DNA from: Leucobacter tenebrionis
GTDB lineage: Bacteria > Actinomycetota > Actinomycetes > Actinomycetales > Microbacteriaceae
Length of the DNA stretch: 64,000 nt
Assembly (NCBI RefSeq): GCF_019884725.1
Contig: NZ_CP082322.1
Coordinates: forward strand, 1,860,001 to 1,924,000
Direction of reading: 5' to 3'
The notes under the pieces are model-generated. The model searched no databases. It saw only the letters and a program-made list of their open reading frames with translations, and was not told the origin of the DNA. The translations under genes were made by a program, and so were the position numbers. This document shows, one piece after another, positions 35,064 through 43,777 of the stretch. Position 1 is the first letter of the stretch, and each line of letters begins with the position of its first letter.

Positions 35064-35783
35064 ATGAACGGCGTACAGGCGCTCTCCGCGATCAACAACC
35101 GCCCCACCGCGGTCGTCATCGCGGATCAGCTGCGCGAGGGCATCATCAACGGTTCGTTCTCGCCGGGCGACCAGATCAACGAGGCCCAGGTCGCCGGTCA
35201 GCTGAACGTCTCCCGCGGGCCCGTGCGCGAGGCGCTGCACCGTCTCGTGCAGGAGGGGCTGCTCCTCTCGCGCCCCAATCGGGGCGTATTCGTGCAGGAA
35301 CTCACGGTGCGCGACGTCGCCGAGGTCTTCGAAGCCCGCGAGGTCATCGAGTGCGCGGCGGCCGAGATCATCACGAAGAAACCCGCCGAGCAGCGTGCGC
35401 AGATCGCCGAGCAGCTCCTGCCGATCGTGGATCGCATGCACGGGGCGCTCATCGACGGCGACTGGACCCAGCTCGGCCGCGTCGACATGGAGTTCCACAC
35501 GACGATCGTGGCGAACGCCGACAACACGCGGCTCGCCCGCGCCTACGCCACCCTCGCCACCGAGGCGCTCATCTGCCTCGCCCACTTCCCCGGCGCGTAT
35601 CCGAAGCCCGAGCGGGTGATCGTGGGGCACACCGAGATCGCGGAGCTGCTGCGAGAGGGGGAGATGGAGGCGCTGCACCTCGCGCTCCACCGCCACCTCT
35701 CGCTCAGCGAGTACGAGATCCACACGCACGACGACGAGGGCGCGCTGCGGCACGGCCGCAACGAGGAGGACGCGGCGCTCTGA
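35064..35783 (+). CDS. GntR-family regulator, FCD subfamily
   Basis: Regulator of 239 residues. Winged helix at about 15-80 (VAGQLNVSRGPVREALHRL), FCD domain at about 85-220 with DMEFHTTIV and later HTEIAELL and HRHLSLSEYE carrying the Asp/His metal residues. FCD proteins respond to organic acids or amines. A 12-bp dyad precedes its own gene and recurs upstream of the CDF gene, the ABC operon and the dehydrogenase at 51.46 kb, so it probably governs the catabolic cluster. GAGGGAG is the ribosome site. Confidence 0.9.
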   Translation: MNGVQALSAINNRPTAVVIADQLREGIINGSFSPGDQINEAQVAGQLNVSRGPVREALHRLVQEGLLLSRPNRGVFVQELTVRDVAEVFEAREVIECAAAEIITKKPAEQRAQIAEQLLPIVDRMHGALIDGDWTQLGRVDMEFHTTIVANADNTRLARAYATLATEALICLAHFPGAYPKPERVIVGHTEIAELLREGEMEALHLALHRHLSLSEYEIHTHDDEGALRHGRNEEDAAL

Positions 35784-35848
35784 CGGCGGCGCTCTGAAAG
35801 ATCGCCGCATCGGGCATGCGAGGCCGGGCCGGGGTACGCTTCATCACG

Positions 35849-37021
35849 ATGTCACAACCGCTGTCGCACCCCGACCTCCGCCGCAGGAACCTCTCGCTGC
35901 TGCTCGGCACGGTCCTGCGCCACCAGGATGCTACCCGCAAGGAGATCGAGCTGGAATCCGGCCTCAGCAAGGCGACGGTATCCCGGCTGGCGGATGAGCT
36001 GCTCCAGGCCGGCGCGCTGGTCTCGCGGCCCGTCGCTCCCGCGGATCCCTCCGCTCGGGGACGGCGAGCGGAGACGTTGAGCCCCGCCGCATCGCTCGGT
36101 CTCGTCGCGGGGCTGAGTCTCGGCGTGCGCATGACCAGCATTTTCGTCACCGATCTCTCGGGACGGGAGCTTGCCTGGCAGCAGATCCCCACCCCGAAGT
36201 GGACGGGCTTCGAGGATGCCGTCGACTGGTCGGTCGAGGTCGTCTCGCAGGCGGTGCGAGGCTTTCCCGGTCCCCTCAGGCGGGTCGTCGTGGCGATACC
36301 CGGACGGGCGATCGACGGGGCCATCATCACGCGCCCGCCGCTGTTCATGGCGGCGATCGAGGGCGACGCGTTCGCGCGGGTGCTCGCCGAACGCCTCGCG
36401 TGCCCGATCCGCATCGAGCTCGATGCCACGATGGTGCTCGTCGGCCTCGAGAGCCTGGGCTTCATCGACGCGAGCACCGCTCCCGTACTGCTGAACGCGA
36501 GCTCGATCCTGACGATGTCCCTGCGCAGGCGGGACGGCACCATCGCCCGAGGCCTGACCGCCTCGTTCGGCGACTTCGAGCTCATCCCCGTCGAGGCAGA
36601 GACGGGCCCATCGACCCTCGGCGCTTTGCTCGGGGCCCACGGCCTCTTCGAGCTCTCTCGCCGCCTCGGCCACCCCCTCGACTCGATGGAGGATCTTTGG
36701 GAGTCCGAGGGGGAGGATCTCGAGCGGCTGCGGGAGGTCTTCTGCTCCGCCCTCGTGCAGGCGATTCGGATCATCGCGGTGATGACGGATCCGGCCCTCG
36801 TCATCTTCACTGGCACCCTCTCGCCGCTCGTGCGACTGACGCTGCCTCGAGTCGAAGCGGTCCTACGCCGCGAACTGACACGGCCTCCTGAACTTCGAGT
36901 GATCGGTCACGTCGAGAACGGGTATCCGGCCGCGCTGGGAGGCGCCCGCGAGGCTCGAGCTGAGGCGGCCTCCGAGCTTCTCGACCGCGTCTCGGGCGAG
37001 GGTCTCTCCGCGCTCAGTTGA
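35849..37021 (+). CDS. ROK-family transcriptional regulator (NagC/XylR-like)
   Basis: Regulator of 390 residues. A MarR-like winged helix (about 10-75, RKEIELESGLSKATVSRLADEL) precedes a ROK domain (about 88-370). The ATP-binding GIDIGGT-like motif is degraded to AGLSLGVRM and the CxCGxxGC zinc motif is absent, so it is not a kinase. NagC-type proteins sense sugars; here, sitting next to a HAD gene and an amine-degradation cluster, the ligand is open. The ATG at 35849 has no strong ribosome site; an in-frame start at 35816 would add 11 residues. Confidence 0.82.
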   Translation: MSQPLSHPDLRRRNLSLLLGTVLRHQDATRKEIELESGLSKATVSRLADELLQAGALVSRPVAPADPSARGRRAETLSPAASLGLVAGLSLGVRMTSIFVTDLSGRELAWQQIPTPKWTGFEDAVDWSVEVVSQAVRGFPGPLRRVVVAIPGRAIDGAIITRPPLFMAAIEGDAFARVLAERLACPIRIELDATMVLVGLESLGFIDASTAPVLLNASSILTMSLRRRDGTIARGLTASFGDFELIPVEAETGPSTLGALLGAHGLFELSRRLGHPLDSMEDLWESEGEDLERLREVFCSALVQAIRIIAVMTDPALVIFTGTLSPLVRLTLPRVEAVLRRELTRPPELRVIGHVENGYPAALGGAREARAEAASELLDRVSGEGLSALS

Positions 37022-37146
37022 GTATTCCGATCCGCCCGGGGCGATTCGACAACACTCCTCCCACCCCTGGCTTTTTGTTTCACATTAAGCCAAAATTGGA
37101 TCAGGACGGGTTCACGTCCGCACGCACCGACTCCGAAAGGCCTGCC

Positions 37147-37824
37147 ATGCCCCTCGAACTGCCCAGCCCGAAGTACATCTCCTTCGACGTCATCGGCACG
37201 CTCATCTACTTCGAGATGCGCAAGACAGTGGAGCCCTTCGTGAAGGACCAGCTCGACGCGGAGCAGCTCGAGCAGTTCTTCAAGGACTTCAGCTTCATCC
37301 GCTACGACGAGATCCTCGAGTACCGCCCCTACGGCGAGGTGCTCGAGCGCTCCTACCGTCGCATCTGCGAGCGCTACGGTCTCGAGGCGAAGCCCGAGCA
37401 CATCGCCGCGATCCAGCGCGACATCTTCGAGTGGGGCCCGCACCCCGACGTGGTCGAGCCGCTCAAGAAGATGGCCGAGCACTTCCCGCTCGTCGCCCTC
37501 TCCAACGCCGACGACGAGTACCTCAACACCTTCATCCCCCGCCTCGAGGCGCCCTTCCACGCGGTCTACACGGCCGAGGGCGCCAAGGCCTACAAGCCGC
37601 GCGTGCAGGCTTTCGACTACATGCTCGATCAGCTGGACGCCAGCCCCGAGGACTTCCTCCACATCTCATCGCACCAGTTCTACGACCACTTCCCGATGTA
37701 CCACCTGGGGTTCCGCAACCTCGCCTTCCTCGACCGCGGCTACGACCTCGTACACGTGCCCGAGTACGGCTCGGTACGGTTCACCTCGCTCGACGAGATC
37801 AACACGGCGCTCGGCATCGACTGA
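37147..37824 (+). CDS. HAD-superfamily protein, haloacid dehalogenase type II-like (copy 1)
   Basis: HAD hydrolase of 225 residues with cap domain. Motif 1 is SFDVIGTLIYF (nucleophile Asp near 14), motif 2 is ALSNADDE (Ser near 118), motif 3 is the Lys of KAYKPRVQAF and motif 4 is ISSHQFYDHF. True L-2-haloacid dehalogenases have FDxYGTL and SSNxxD; here the Tyr is absent and the Asn is His, so dehalogenation is doubtful. The gene at 39139 is a paralogue with the same changes. It follows the ROK gene by 125 bp. Confidence 0.82.
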   Translation: MPLELPSPKYISFDVIGTLIYFEMRKTVEPFVKDQLDAEQLEQFFKDFSFIRYDEILEYRPYGEVLERSYRRICERYGLEAKPEHIAAIQRDIFEWGPHPDVVEPLKKMAEHFPLVALSNADDEYLNTFIPRLEAPFHAVYTAEGAKAYKPRVQAFDYMLDQLDASPEDFLHISSHQFYDHFPMYHLGFRNLAFLDRGYDLVHVPEYGSVRFTSLDEINTALGID

Positions 37825-37839
37825 GCCGCGCGGCGCAGC

Positions 37840-37883
37840 GGAAGGGGCGGCGGAGGTTCTCGGAAACCTCCGCCGCCCCTTCC
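37840..37883. terminator. bidirectional hairpin terminator
   Basis: Perfect 19-bp stem (37840-37858 with 37865-37883) and 6-nt loop, between the convergent HAD gene and the leftward oxidase gene. Confidence 0.88.
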
Positions 37884-37891
37884 GTCCCGCT

Positions 37892-39079
37892 TCAGCTCAG
37901 CGGCAGCGACGTGAACCGCGCCTCGGGCGCGAGGAACCTGGCCGGGTTCATGAATCCGACCTCGGTGACCGTGGCCCCGTCCACCGCCAGATCGGCGACG
38001 ATCGCTCCCATCCCGGAGGCCATCTTGAAGCCGTGGCCCGAGAGCCCCACCGCCGTGATGACCCCCTCCATGCCCGGAACCGCGCCCAGCAGGGCGGTCT
38101 CGTCAGGCAGGTAGCCGTCGGCGCAGGTCGCTACGCGCACCGGCTCCGGGATCAGATCCGGCATGAACTCCCGCACCCACGACCGGATGGGGTCGATGTG
38201 CTCGGGCTCCCACACGAGAGGTCGCTCCATCGACTCGACCTCGTCCATGTAGACGCTGCCGGAGACCTTGATCGTCCAGCCGTCGGCGCTCGGGAAACCG
38301 TAGAGGCGGGCGCCGCCGTCAGATCGCTCGCCATCCTCCGCGCGCCGCAGAAAGACCGGCATGCCCTCGCGGCGGAACTCCGCCGGGTTGCGCATGGGGA
38401 ACCAGGTCAGGACCTGGGGCAGCACCGCGAGGTGGGTGCCGAGCGCCTCGCAGACCGCACCGGCGCCGTTGCCCTGCGAGATGACCACCCGGGAGGCGAT
38501 GATCTCCTCCTGGTCTGTGCGGACGAGGTAACGGTCGCCGTGGGTCTCGACGCTGTGCGCCTTCCGGTTGCCCAGGAACTCGGCGCCGAGCCGTTCGGCC
38601 TCCGTGAGCGCCGCGATGACGGCCTTCTCGGAACTCAGGTACCCGCCCTCGGGATCGAAGAGCGTCACGTCGCCGTCCCGGATCACATGCTGGGGGTACC
38701 GGTGCCTCGCCTCGTCGCCCCTGAGCAGCTCATGCTCGAGCCCGTTGTCCGCACTCGCGGCCAGGAGCGTCGCCAGGCGAGGGTTGTGCTCATCGTAGAT
38801 CGTCAGTGCGCCGACGGTGTGGAGCAGGGCGGCGCCGCTGATCCGCTCCAGCTCGCGCCAGAGATCCTGCGAGCGCTGCAGGATGGGTGTGTAGTGCCCG
38901 CCCTCCGAGTACACCTTGCGGTAGATGCGGGACTCCCCGGCGTAGGAGGAGAAGGGTCCCGGAATGGAGAATCGGTCGACCCCGATGACCCGCAGCCCCC
39001 GGGAGGCGAGCTGCCATGCAGCCATGCTACCCACCGACCCGACTCCTACGATGACGACGTCCGCTTCGCGCGCACTCAT
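37892..39079 (-). CDS. FAD-dependent amine oxidase, MSOX/MTOX-type
   Basis: Flavoprotein oxidase of 395 residues like monomeric sarcosine oxidase or N-methyltryptophan oxidase. The N-terminal ADP-binding motif is VVIVGVGSVGSMAAWQLASRG; a VDRF segment binds the ribose. The late TCADGYLPDE keeps the Cys that holds FAD covalently in this family, and GLSGHGFKMASGMG is the C-terminal FAD contact. It oxidises an N-methyl or secondary amine, releasing H2O2. Last gene of the eleven-gene leftward cluster, 59 bp after the HAD gene. Confidence 0.88.
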   Translation of the reverse strand: MSAREADVVIVGVGSVGSMAAWQLASRGLRVIGVDRFSIPGPFSSYAGESRIYRKVYSEGGHYTPILQRSQDLWRELERISGAALLHTVGALTIYDEHNPRLATLLAASADNGLEHELLRGDEARHRYPQHVIRDGDVTLFDPEGGYLSSEKAVIAALTEAERLGAEFLGNRKAHSVETHGDRYLVRTDQEEIIASRVVISQGNGAGAVCEALGTHLAVLPQVLTWFPMRNPAEFRREGMPVFLRRAEDGERSDGGARLYGFPSADGWTIKVSGSVYMDEVESMERPLVWEPEHIDPIRSWVREFMPDLIPEPVRVATCADGYLPDETALLGAVPGMEGVITAVGLSGHGFKMASGMGAIVADLAVDGATVTEVGFMNPARFLAPEARFTSLPLS

Positions 39080-39138
39080 GTTTCCACCTTACTTTCGTTG
39101 TCGTATCCCACGATCGCGCGGGCTCACGGAACTCGGGG

Positions 39139-39816
39139 TCAGGCCCCGACGCGGTCGGCCACACCCGCCAGGGTGTCGATCCACGCGTTCACACCCCTGA
39201 TATCTGGGTCGAAGCCGCGGTCGATGTAGGCCTGGTTCTTCATGCCGAGCTGCTGGCCGGGCAGCCAGTCGAACCACAGGTGGGCCGAGACGTGCAGCAG
39301 ATCCATCGGCTGCGCGTCGAGCTGGTCGAACATGTAGTGGAACGCGGCGTAGTTGGGTTTGTACGCCCGACCCTGCTCGGCCGTGAACACCCGGTGGAAG
39401 TCGACGCCGAGCTTCTCGACGTTGCGCATCACGAGGGCGTCGCAGTGGTTCGTGTAGATCACGAGCGGGTATTCAGCCGCGAGGCGCTGCAGCGGCTCGA
39501 CCACGTCGGGGTGCGGCCCCCACGTGCCGAGGGCGTCGATGAGCGCGTCGACGTCGCTCTGCTTGAACTGGATCCTCCACTTGTTGCAGGTGCGCTGCCA
39601 GGAGTCGCGGATCACGCGTGTGTAGACCTTGTACGCGCCGATCACCTCGGCGTCGCGGAAGATGCTGAAGTCGCGCGCGAACCTCGGGGCGGCCTCCTCG
39701 CCGACGACATCGCGGACGAGCTCCGCAGCCGTCTCGCGCCACTCGAGCTTGATGAGCGTGCCGAGCATGTCGAAGCTGATGAACTTCGGGCTCAGCGGGG
39801 CAGGGGATTCAGACAT
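39139..39816 (-). CDS. HAD-superfamily protein, haloacid dehalogenase type II-like (copy 2)
   Basis: HAD hydrolase of 225 residues, paralogue of the gene at 37147 on the other side of one oxidase gene. Motifs are SFDMLGTLIKL, YTNHCDALV, RAYKPNYAAF and VSAHLWFDW. As in copy 1 the expected Tyr of motif 1 and Asn of motif 4 are replaced (Leu and His); in addition the motif 2 Ser is Thr. It lies 48 bp after the SDR stop, with GAGAGGA upstream. Hydrolase, probably of a phosphate ester or related intermediate, not proven. Confidence 0.82.
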   Translation of the reverse strand: MSESPAPLSPKFISFDMLGTLIKLEWRETAAELVRDVVGEEAAPRFARDFSIFRDAEVIGAYKVYTRVIRDSWQRTCNKWRIQFKQSDVDALIDALGTWGPHPDVVEPLQRLAAEYPLVIYTNHCDALVMRNVEKLGVDFHRVFTAEQGRAYKPNYAAFHYMFDQLDAQPMDLLHVSAHLWFDWLPGQQLGMKNQAYIDRGFDPDIRGVNAWIDTLAGVADRVGA

Positions 39817-39864
39817 GGGCGGTCCTCTCGGTGGGTGTGCGGTGGGTGATGGATGCGCACGGGC

Positions 39865-40617
39865 TCACGCCGCCGTGTATCCGCCGTCGACGGGCAGCAC
39901 GGCGCCGGTGATGTAGGAGGCGGCCGGTGAGGCCAGGAAGTAGATGGGATCGGCGACCTCGCGGGGCGAGGCGAGGCGGCCGAGCGGGATTGTCGAGGCA
40001 CGCTGCGCGGTGTAGCCTTCGGGATCTGGGCGCTGCCCGAACGACTCGGCGATCTTCGGCGTGAGCGTGAGGCCCGGCGCGACCGCGTTGACGCGGATGC
40101 CCTGCGGCGCGAGCTCGACGGCGGCGGCCCGAGCGAACATGATGAGCCCGCCCTTCGCGGCCGAGTAGAGCACCTGACCGGCGATCCCGACCATGCCGAG
40201 CCGCGAACTCACGCACACGATCGAACCGCGCTCGCGGCTCATGAGCGGCGTCGCGTGCTTGACGACCGTGAAGACGCTCAGCAGGTTGGCGTCGAGCACC
40301 TGCGCGGCGGCGTCGACCGGCATCTCCGTCAGCTCGGCATCCTTCTGCAGTCCGTGGCAGAGCACAAGCGCGTCGATCTCCCCGAACTCGCTCGCGGCAT
40401 CCGCGGCGAGCTCGCGCACGAACGCCTCATCGCCGAGGTCGCCCGACAGGTAGCGCTCCCCCTCCCGAAGGGACGCGGGCGGCTCGGCGCGGCGTCCGGT
40501 GAGGAGCACGCGGTCGCCTGCCTCGCGGAAGCGCTCGGCGACCGCCTCGCCGATGCCGCTGGAGGCGCCGGTGATCAGCACCCGCAGGGGCTCGCGATCG
40601 ACCGCGGACGAACTCAC
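39865..40617 (-). CDS. short-chain dehydrogenase/reductase
   Basis: Classical SDR of 250 residues. It has the cofactor motif TGASSGIGEAV (residues 16-26), the active-site Ser of SIVCVSSRLG, and YSAAKGG with the catalytic Tyr-x-x-x-Lys, then the end sequence ITGAVLPVDGGYTA. The GGRR following strand 2 (TGRRAEPP) favours NADP. It starts with GTG overlapping the RidA stop (GTGA). It probably reduces or oxidises a keto/hydroxy intermediate of the cluster. Confidence 0.93.
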   Translation of the reverse strand: MSSSAVDREPLRVLITGASSGIGEAVAERFREAGDRVLLTGRRAEPPASLREGERYLSGDLGDEAFVRELAADAASEFGEIDALVLCHGLQKDAELTEMPVDAAAQVLDANLLSVFTVVKHATPLMSRERGSIVCVSSRLGMVGIAGQVLYSAAKGGLIMFARAAAVELAPQGIRVNAVAPGLTLTPKIAESFGQRPDPEGYTAQRASTIPLGRLASPREVADPIYFLASPAASYITGAVLPVDGGYTAA

Positions 40618-41078
40618 GTCAGCGCCTCGACGATCATCTGCACCTCGACCGGGCTGGTGCGCGGCAGGGCGGCGACGCCGATCGCGGTGCGCGCGTGACG
40701 GCCGTGCTCTCCGAGCACCTCCACCAGCAGCTCGCTGCCGGCGTCGGCCACGTTCGACTGACCGCCGAAGTCGGGGGCGCTCGCCACGAAGACGAGCATT
40801 TGCACGATCCGCAGCTTGTCGAGGCCGCCGACGGCGTGCGCGCCGACGGCGAGCGCGTTGATCGTCGCGATGCGCATCGATTGGCGGGCGGTCTCGACGT
40901 CGATGTCGGCGCCCACCGTACCGACGGCCGGCAGCTCCCCGTTCACGTAGGGCATCTGGCCCGAGATGTGGATCTGGCCTGAGCCGGACTCGCGATAGTT
41001 GATATAGAACGGATCGAGCTTCACCTCGGGCAGCTCGACGCCGAGTTCGGCGAGCGCTTCTGCTGGTGTCCGGGTCAC
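40614..41078 (-). CDS. RidA-family enamine/imine deaminase
   Basis: Rid protein of 154 residues, longer than RidA by an N-terminal extension of about 20. The core has GQIHISGQMPYVNG, and RTAIGVAALPRTSPVEVQ retains the active Arg that orients the enamine carboxylate. RidA hydrolyses 2-aminoacrylate made by PLP dehydratases; the next gene upstream is such an enzyme, which makes the partnership persuasive. GTG start with AAGGA upstream. Confidence 0.9.
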   Translation of the reverse strand: MTRTPAEALAELGVELPEVKLDPFYINYRESGSGQIHISGQMPYVNGELPAVGTVGADIDVETARQSMRIATINALAVGAHAVGGLDKLRIVQMLVFVASAPDFGGQSNVADAGSELLVEVLGEHGRHARTAIGVAALPRTSPVEVQMIVEALT

Positions 41079-41125
41079 TGTGGGGTCCTTTCGTGTGGGT
41101 CGGCCTCGCGGCGGAGGGCGGATGG

Positions 41126-42229
41126 TCAGTTGAGTTGGCCACGGGCGTCGATGCGCCAGGTACCCAGGTAGCGCCCTTGGCGATCGCTGAGGATCACCTC
41201 GTCGAAGCTGTTCATCACCGGGCAGACATGATGCGGCACAATCGGCAGCACGCGGCCCGGCGCGGGCCGCTCCCCGCCCTCGGGCAGGGTGAGGAAGCCG
41301 TGGTACTCGTTGAGCACGCTCAGCACGCCGCCCACCTCGGGCACCTGGCCGTAGCCGCGGTCGTAGTTGCCCTCGCGCGCGAGCGCCTTGGTGCCCGCAT
41401 CGACGATGACGTGCGCGAACCCCTGGTCGCTGACGACCGTCGTGGCGACGAAGAAACCGATGTCCTCGGCCTCGCAGTTGCCGAGCGCGTAGTTGTCATG
41501 ATCGTTGAGCACGTACTCCCCCGGCCGCACCTCGGTGATCACGTCGTGGGTGCTGAAGGCGACGGTGGGGCTCGATCCCGCGCTCACGACCTCGGCGCGC
41601 ACGCCCGCCGCCGCGAGCGCGTCGACGGCGCCGCGCAGCGCGCGGGCCTGATCCTCGGCCGCAGCCTCCCGGTTGCCGGGCTTGCCGCCGTGGCCCGGGT
41701 AGGTGAAGACGCCGTCGACGCGCAACCCTCGTGCACCGGCGTATCGCGCGAGGTCCCCGGCCTCCTCGGGAGCCACTCCCGACCGGCCAGCGCCGCTGTC
41801 GACCTCGATGACGAGCCCGATGAGGTCGGGATCGTCCGAGAAGGCCCGCGCGACGGCGTCGATCGCGACCGTGTTCTCGATGCCGAGCCGCAGCTTCGTC
41901 GTGCCGGCGACGGCCCGCAGGCGCCGCCCCTTCTCTCCCACGGCGATGAGGGGGTAGGCGAGGAAGATGTCGCCGAAACCGGCCGCCGCGAAGATCTCGA
42001 CCTCGCCGAGCGTGCCGGCCGTGATCCCCGCCGCCCCGGCGGCGAGCTGCCTCCGCGCGATCTCGATGCTCTTGTGGGTCTTGACGTGCGGGCGCAGCGC
42101 CTTGCCGTGGCGGTCGGCGAAGGCCTGCATGCGCATGATGTTCTCCTCCATCACGTCGAGGAGCACGACCGGAGCGGGGGTGCTCAGCCGGTCGCCGAGC
42201 CGGTCCACGATCGTCTGGAACTGCTGCAC
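41126..42229 (-). CDS. PLP-dependent D-serine dehydratase/D-threonine aldolase-family enzyme
   Basis: Fold-type III PLP enzyme of 367 residues. The alanine-racemase-like barrel carries the Schiff-base Lys in RPHVKTHKS (near residue 46). The C-terminal domain has PHHVCPVMNSFDEV, where His-x-Cys is the zinc pair of D-serine dehydratases (D-threonine aldolases have His-x-Asp). It should act on a D-amino acid with a beta-hydroxyl group, giving an enamine that RidA, encoded next, would hydrolyse. GTG start with GGAGAG five bases upstream; 11 bp after the aldehyde dehydrogenase stop. Confidence 0.88.
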   Translation of the reverse strand: MQQFQTIVDRLGDRLSTPAPVVLLDVMEENIMRMQAFADRHGKALRPHVKTHKSIEIARRQLAAGAAGITAGTLGEVEIFAAAGFGDIFLAYPLIAVGEKGRRLRAVAGTTKLRLGIENTVAIDAVARAFSDDPDLIGLVIEVDSGAGRSGVAPEEAGDLARYAGARGLRVDGVFTYPGHGGKPGNREAAAEDQARALRGAVDALAAAGVRAEVVSAGSSPTVAFSTHDVITEVRPGEYVLNDHDNYALGNCEAEDIGFFVATTVVSDQGFAHVIVDAGTKALAREGNYDRGYGQVPEVGGVLSVLNEYHGFLTLPEGGERPAPGRVLPIVPHHVCPVMNSFDEVILSDRQGRYLGTWRIDARGQLN

Positions 42230-42240
42230 GTTCTCTCTCC

Positions 42241-43752
42241 TCAGAATGTCCGGTTGAGGATCACGTTCTTCGGCTCGCTCATCTCGCGGACGGCCTCGGC
42301 CACACCCTCGCGGCCCACGCCCGAGCGCTTCGAGCCGCCGAACGGCATCGCGTCGATCCGGAAGTCGCTCGTGTCGTTGACGAGCACGCTGCCCATGTGC
42401 AGCCGGTCGACCGCGTGCATGGCCGTGCGGAGCGAGGCCGTGAAGACGCCCGCCTGCAGCCCGTAGTCGGTATCGTCGATCGCCTCGAGGGCGGCGTCGA
42501 CGTCGGTGAACGGCTCGATGAGCACGACCGGTCCGAACACCTCCTCGCGATAGATGCGGGCACCGCCCGGCACGTCGACGAGCACCGTGGGCCAGTAGAA
42601 CGCGCCCTCGCGGCGGCGGCCGCTCACCGCTCGGGCACCGCCCGCGACGGCCTCCTCGACCCACTCCTCGACGCGGCGGGCCTCGCGCTCGCCGATGAGC
42701 GGCCCCACGTCCGTCGTCGCGTCGCGCTTCGAACCGACCGTGAGCCGCTCGGCACCCGCCGTGACGAGCGAGACGAGTCGCTCGTAGTGCGAGGCGTGAA
42801 CGAAGACCCGCTGCACCGAGAGGCAGTTCTGCCCGGCCACGCCGAAGGCGCCGTCGACGATGCCCGCGGCCGCGGTCTCCACGTCGCCGTCCTCGCAGAC
42901 GAGCACGGCGTTGTTACCGCCGAGCTCCATGAGCATCTTGCGGGCGCCGGCGATCCGGGCGATCGTGTCGCCCGTCGCGGGGCCGCCCGTGAAGCTGACC
43001 GCGGCGATACGGGGATCGCCCACGAGCGCCGAGCCGACCTCGCGGTCGGACGCGAGCACGGCCATGCGCCCCGCGGGCATGCCGGCGCGCAGCAGGATGT
43101 CGTGCAGCGCGAGCGCCGACAGCGGCGTGACGGCGGCGGGCTTGAGCACGATGGCGTTGCCCGCGAGCAGACCGGGGCCGACCTTGTGAGCGACGAGGTT
43201 CATGGGATCGTTGAACGGCGTGATGGCGGCGACGATGCCGAGGGGCACGCGCCGGTAGTAGCCGAACTTGCCCGAGCCGCGGGCCGTGTCCTCGAACGGC
43301 AGGGTCTCGCCCTCCAGCAGGGCGGCCGAGTGCGCCGAGATCTTCAGGGTCTCGGCGGTGCGGGCCACCTCGCGGGTGGCCTCGGTGATCGTCTTGCTGC
43401 CCTCCGAGGAGATGATGCGGGCGAGGCGGTCGCCCTCCTCGCGCACGAGGTCGGCGGCGCGCTCGAGCACCTCGCGGCGCTCCCACAGTTCCCAGCGATC
43501 CTCGCGCAGGCTGCGCTGGACGCCGGCGACGGCCCGGTCGACGTCATCAACCGTTCCCTCGTAGACGCGCGCTACGAGGGCGCCGTCCTCGGGGTCCGTC
43601 ACCTCCAGGGTGAGGGGTCCCTGCACCCACTCCCCGTCGACGTACCCGCCTCCGGGGATCCCGAGGTCGCGGAGGAGCGCGTCCTCCGCGACGGCCGGGA
43701 CGGACTGCGGCTCGCACAGGCACTCGGTCGCGCAATCGGTCATCGTCGACAT
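42241..43752 (-). CDS. aldehyde dehydrogenase
   Basis: NAD(P)-dependent ALDH of 503 residues. It has the general base Glu in MLMELGGNN (near 283), the nucleophile Cys in GQNCLSVQRV (near 317), FTGGPATGD, and the EVFGPVV and PFGGSKRSG end motifs. The cysteine-rich N-terminus (TDCATECLCE) is unusual for this family and might bind metal. Its substrate would be the aldehyde released by the amine oxidase encoded just upstream. Confidence 0.93.
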   Translation of the reverse strand: MSTMTDCATECLCEPQSVPAVAEDALLRDLGIPGGGYVDGEWVQGPLTLEVTDPEDGALVARVYEGTVDDVDRAVAGVQRSLREDRWELWERREVLERAADLVREEGDRLARIISSEGSKTITEATREVARTAETLKISAHSAALLEGETLPFEDTARGSGKFGYYRRVPLGIVAAITPFNDPMNLVAHKVGPGLLAGNAIVLKPAAVTPLSALALHDILLRAGMPAGRMAVLASDREVGSALVGDPRIAAVSFTGGPATGDTIARIAGARKMLMELGGNNAVLVCEDGDVETAAAGIVDGAFGVAGQNCLSVQRVFVHASHYERLVSLVTAGAERLTVGSKRDATTDVGPLIGEREARRVEEWVEEAVAGGARAVSGRRREGAFYWPTVLVDVPGGARIYREEVFGPVVLIEPFTDVDAALEAIDDTDYGLQAGVFTASLRTAMHAVDRLHMGSVLVNDTSDFRIDAMPFGGSKRSGVGREGVAEAVREMSEPKNVILNRTF

Positions 43753-43777
43753 CTTTCCTCCCTCTCGTTCGTCGTGT

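Noticed and set aside
35849-37021. Sugar kinase of the ROK family
   Set aside because: The N-terminal winged helix is present, while the ATP phosphate motif and zinc motif are degraded or absent.
37147-37824. True L-2-haloacid dehalogenase
   Set aside because: The Tyr after the nucleophile and the Asn of motif 4 are missing; kept as HAD family only.
41066-42466. 466-codon open frame on the plus strand opposite the PLP enzyme
   Set aside because: Antisense shadow of the D-serine-dehydratase-like gene; no recognisable motif and no ribosome site.
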